DNA of 6,325 nt from Ignavibacteria bacterium (lineage in GTDB: Bacteria; Bacteroidota; Ignavibacteria; Ignavibacteriales; Ignavibacteriaceae): the NCBI GenBank assembly GCA_030648225.1, contig JAUSIA010000159.1, forward strand, positions 1-6,325, written 5' to 3'. Below the pieces are notes generated by a model that was not told where the DNA came from, searched no databases, and saw only the letters and a list, made by a program, of their open reading frames with translations. The position numbers were made by a program, and so were the translations under genes. Each line of letters starts with the position of its first letter. Position 1 is the stretch's first letter. Shown here piece by piece: positions 6,143 through 6,325 of the stretch.

Positions 6143-6325
6143 TTAAATTTCCCCCAGCAGCTTCTTAAATAATTTTGATGATTTAATTTCAGGATATTCT
6201 TTTGCAAATTCATTACGCATTGAAGGATTTATTTTAAATGCTGCTTTCAGGCAATCAACTGCTTCCTGTGTCCTGCTTAGAATAAAATTAATTTTTGCTT
6301 TACCGTAATATGATGAAGCATCGGA
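6143..6325 (-). CDS. TPR-repeat protein, C-terminal fragment (5' end outside window)
   Basis: An open frame runs from the right edge to a TAA at 6145-6143, giving the last 60 residues of a protein whose start lies beyond the window. Residues 4-34 fit a tetratricopeptide repeat: YYGKAKINFILSR, then EAVDCLKAAFKINPS, with the small, aromatic and proline residues at consensus spacing. The tail (FAKEYPEI, then a helical KLFKKLLGEI) is like the acidic-plus-leucine ends of many TPR proteins in the FCB group, in which an F-x-x-x-Y/F-P-E element follows the last repeat. TPR arrays are protein-interaction scaffolds, so no specific function can be given. No terminator is evident before aroE, which follows on the same strand after 79 bp. 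Confidence 0.7.
   Translation of the reverse strand, partial: SDASSYYGKAKINFILSRTQEAVDCLKAAFKINPSMRNEFAKEYPEIKSSKLFKKLLGEI

Noticed and set aside
1..6325. A novel multi-gene defence, secondary-metabolite or mobile system
   Set aside because: All full-length genes are housekeeping or envelope functions with ordinary spacing, and no integrase, transposase, nuclease, reverse transcriptase or tRNA gene was seen.

Overview
The window is an ordinary chromosomal segment, AT-rich on both coding and intergenic DNA, with mostly weak Shine-Dalgarno sequences and one TTG start. The protein repertoire suggests a member of the Bacteroidota/Ignavibacteriota/Chlorobiota (FCB) assemblage: an AsmA-like anchored protein, a lipoprotein-type M19 dipeptidase, a class Ib aspartate aminotransferase, and a TPR protein with an acidic 'EYPEI' tail. 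This assignment is an inference from protein style; no rRNA or other phylogenetic marker is present.

Layout. Positions 1-190 hold no convincing gene. They carry a composite palindromic repeat whose two arms are imperfect inverted copies sharing the core TTTAGCAAAG, and its right-hand hairpin runs into nine T's like an intrinsic terminator. Positions 190-300 are the leader of coaD. On the plus strand follow coaD (301-801), a 560-residue AsmA-like membrane-anchored protein (879-2561), a lipoprotein-type membrane dipeptidase (2656-3894) and a class I/II PLP aminotransferase of the aspartate/prephenate type (4001-5194, TTG start). On the minus strand lie aroE (5191-6063), which meets the aminotransferase tail-to-tail in a shared TTAA, and the last 60 codons of a TPR protein (6143-6325) that enters from outside the window.

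Function. CoaD makes dephospho-CoA in coenzyme A synthesis. The aminotransferase probably makes aspartate and possibly arogenate, while AroE makes shikimate, so the right half may touch aromatic amino acid synthesis at two steps. The AsmA-like protein and the dipeptidase both belong to the cell envelope. The plus-strand genes are spaced by 77-106 bp, so they could be one loose transcript or several.

I found no mobile-element gene, CRISPR array, defence module or RNA gene, and no evidence of a novel multi-gene system. The most notable non-gene items are the palindromic element at the left edge, a perfect 22-bp dyad between coaD and the AsmA-like gene, and a start-less open frame that ends in TAATG at the dipeptidase start.
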